Part shown: one piece after another, positions 5,851 to 6,126 of the stretch
Layout: every line of letters starts with the position of its first letter
Numbering within the stretch: the first letter of the stretch is position 1
Assembly (NCBI GenBank): GCA_938048925.1
Contig: CALITV010000278.1
Span: 1-6,126, forward strand
Source of the DNA: an uncultured bacterium
GTDB taxonomy: Bacteria; UBP6; UBA1177; JAKLFG01
Length of the DNA: 6,126 bases
Reading direction: 5' to 3'
Program-made: the position numbers and the translations under genes
Notes under the pieces: generated by a model
The model's database searches: none
What the model was told of the DNA's origin: nothing
The model's input: only the letters and a program-made list of their open reading frames with translations

Positions 5851-6126
5851 TCAGTCGAGCTCATCCCAGCGGTCACCCATCGAGACCGAGACCTCGAGCG
5901 GCACCGGAAAATCGGGCAAAACACCGCGCATCGCCGCGGTGGAGAGTCGAGCGGTCTCTTCAAGATGGGCAGCCGGAACTTCGAGGATGAGTTCATCGTG
6001 GATGGCAAGGATGATACGGGCTGGGATACCGGTGTCCCGCAGGGCTTTCCGCACCTTGACCGCTCCCAACTTCATGACCTCGGCCGCCGTTCCCTGAATA
6101 ACGGTGTTGACTGCGATCCGTTCGCC
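5851..6126 (-). CDS. polA: DNA polymerase I, C-terminal 91 residues (5' end outside window)
   Basis: DNA polymerase I fills gaps and replaces RNA primers during repair and lagging-strand synthesis. The fragment, open to the right edge, begins GERIAVNTVIQGTAAEVMK. This is the conserved family A block (E. coli ERAAINAPMQGTAADIIK), here with Glu in place of the last Asp. It continues with ILAIHDELILEVP (fragment residues 42-54), which is motif C: its His-Asp-Glu carries a catalytic metal-binding aspartate and the adjoining glutamate of the palm. It ends VPLEVSVSMGDRWDELD, the usual VPL-x-V-x-x-x-x-G-x-W tail. The stop is the TGA whose complement is at 5851-5853, so the C-terminus is complete. 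The fingers, the rest of the palm and any exonuclease domains lie outside the window. The gene faces cca tail-to-tail with a 7 bp gap. Confidence 0.95.
   Translation of the reverse strand, partial: GERIAVNTVIQGTAAEVMKLGAVKVRKALRDTGIPARIILAIHDELILEVPAAHLEETARLSTAAMRGVLPDFPVPLEVSVSMGDRWDELD

Noticed and set aside
5462..6097. A 211-codon plus-strand frame across the cca end and polA
   Set aside because: It overlaps two well-supported genes in other frames. Its product is low-complexity, rich in Arg, Ser and Pro, and typical of a shifted GC-rich frame.

Overview
The window is an ordinary, densely packed stretch of bacterial chromosome with six protein-coding genes, two of them cut by the window edges. 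I see no mobile element, CRISPR array, phage gene or RNA gene. Base composition is moderately GC-rich and codons favour C or G in third position. The same style runs through all six genes, so nothing looks recently acquired by base composition. The gene set (SecF, RecJ, a CCA-adding enzyme, DNA polymerase I) is bacterial housekeeping. The lineage cannot be fixed from this sequence: the CCA enzyme is the long, HD-domain type known from Escherichia coli and relatives, whereas secF-recJ adjacency and DUF1015 proteins occur in many anaerobes and uncultivated phyla. An uncultivated Gram-negative bacterium is a reasonable guess, held loosely.

Layout. Positions 3-275 (+) are the 3' end of secF, the protein-export membrane subunit. 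Four bases later, recJ (280-2010, +) encodes the single-strand-specific 5'-3' exonuclease and is probably co-transcribed with secF. recJ runs tail-to-tail into a FAD/NAD(P)H oxidoreductase gene (2007-3203, -); their stop codons overlap in a shared CTAG. The only sizeable non-coding gap (3204-3355) separates two divergent genes. It holds a strong sigma70-type promoter for the rightward gene and a weaker candidate for the leftward one.

The rightward unit carries a DUF1015 protein of unknown function (3356-4597, +), followed after 22 bp by cca (4620-5843, +), which builds or repairs the tRNA 3' CCA end. cca faces the 3' end of polA (5851-6126, -) across only 7 bp.

How the genes relate: recJ and polA both act in DNA repair and recombination but lie in separate transcription units, and their shared neighbourhood may be chance. 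DUF1015 and cca look like a two-gene operon, the only context clue to DUF1015 function here. The oxidoreductase stands alone, with no redox partner visible. I found no convincing new system. The points most worth following are the unknown DUF1015 protein with its own strong promoter, the orphan oxidoreductase, the enterobacterial-style CCA enzyme, and the strict avoidance of TTA/CTA/TCA codons that leaves long false antisense reading frames.
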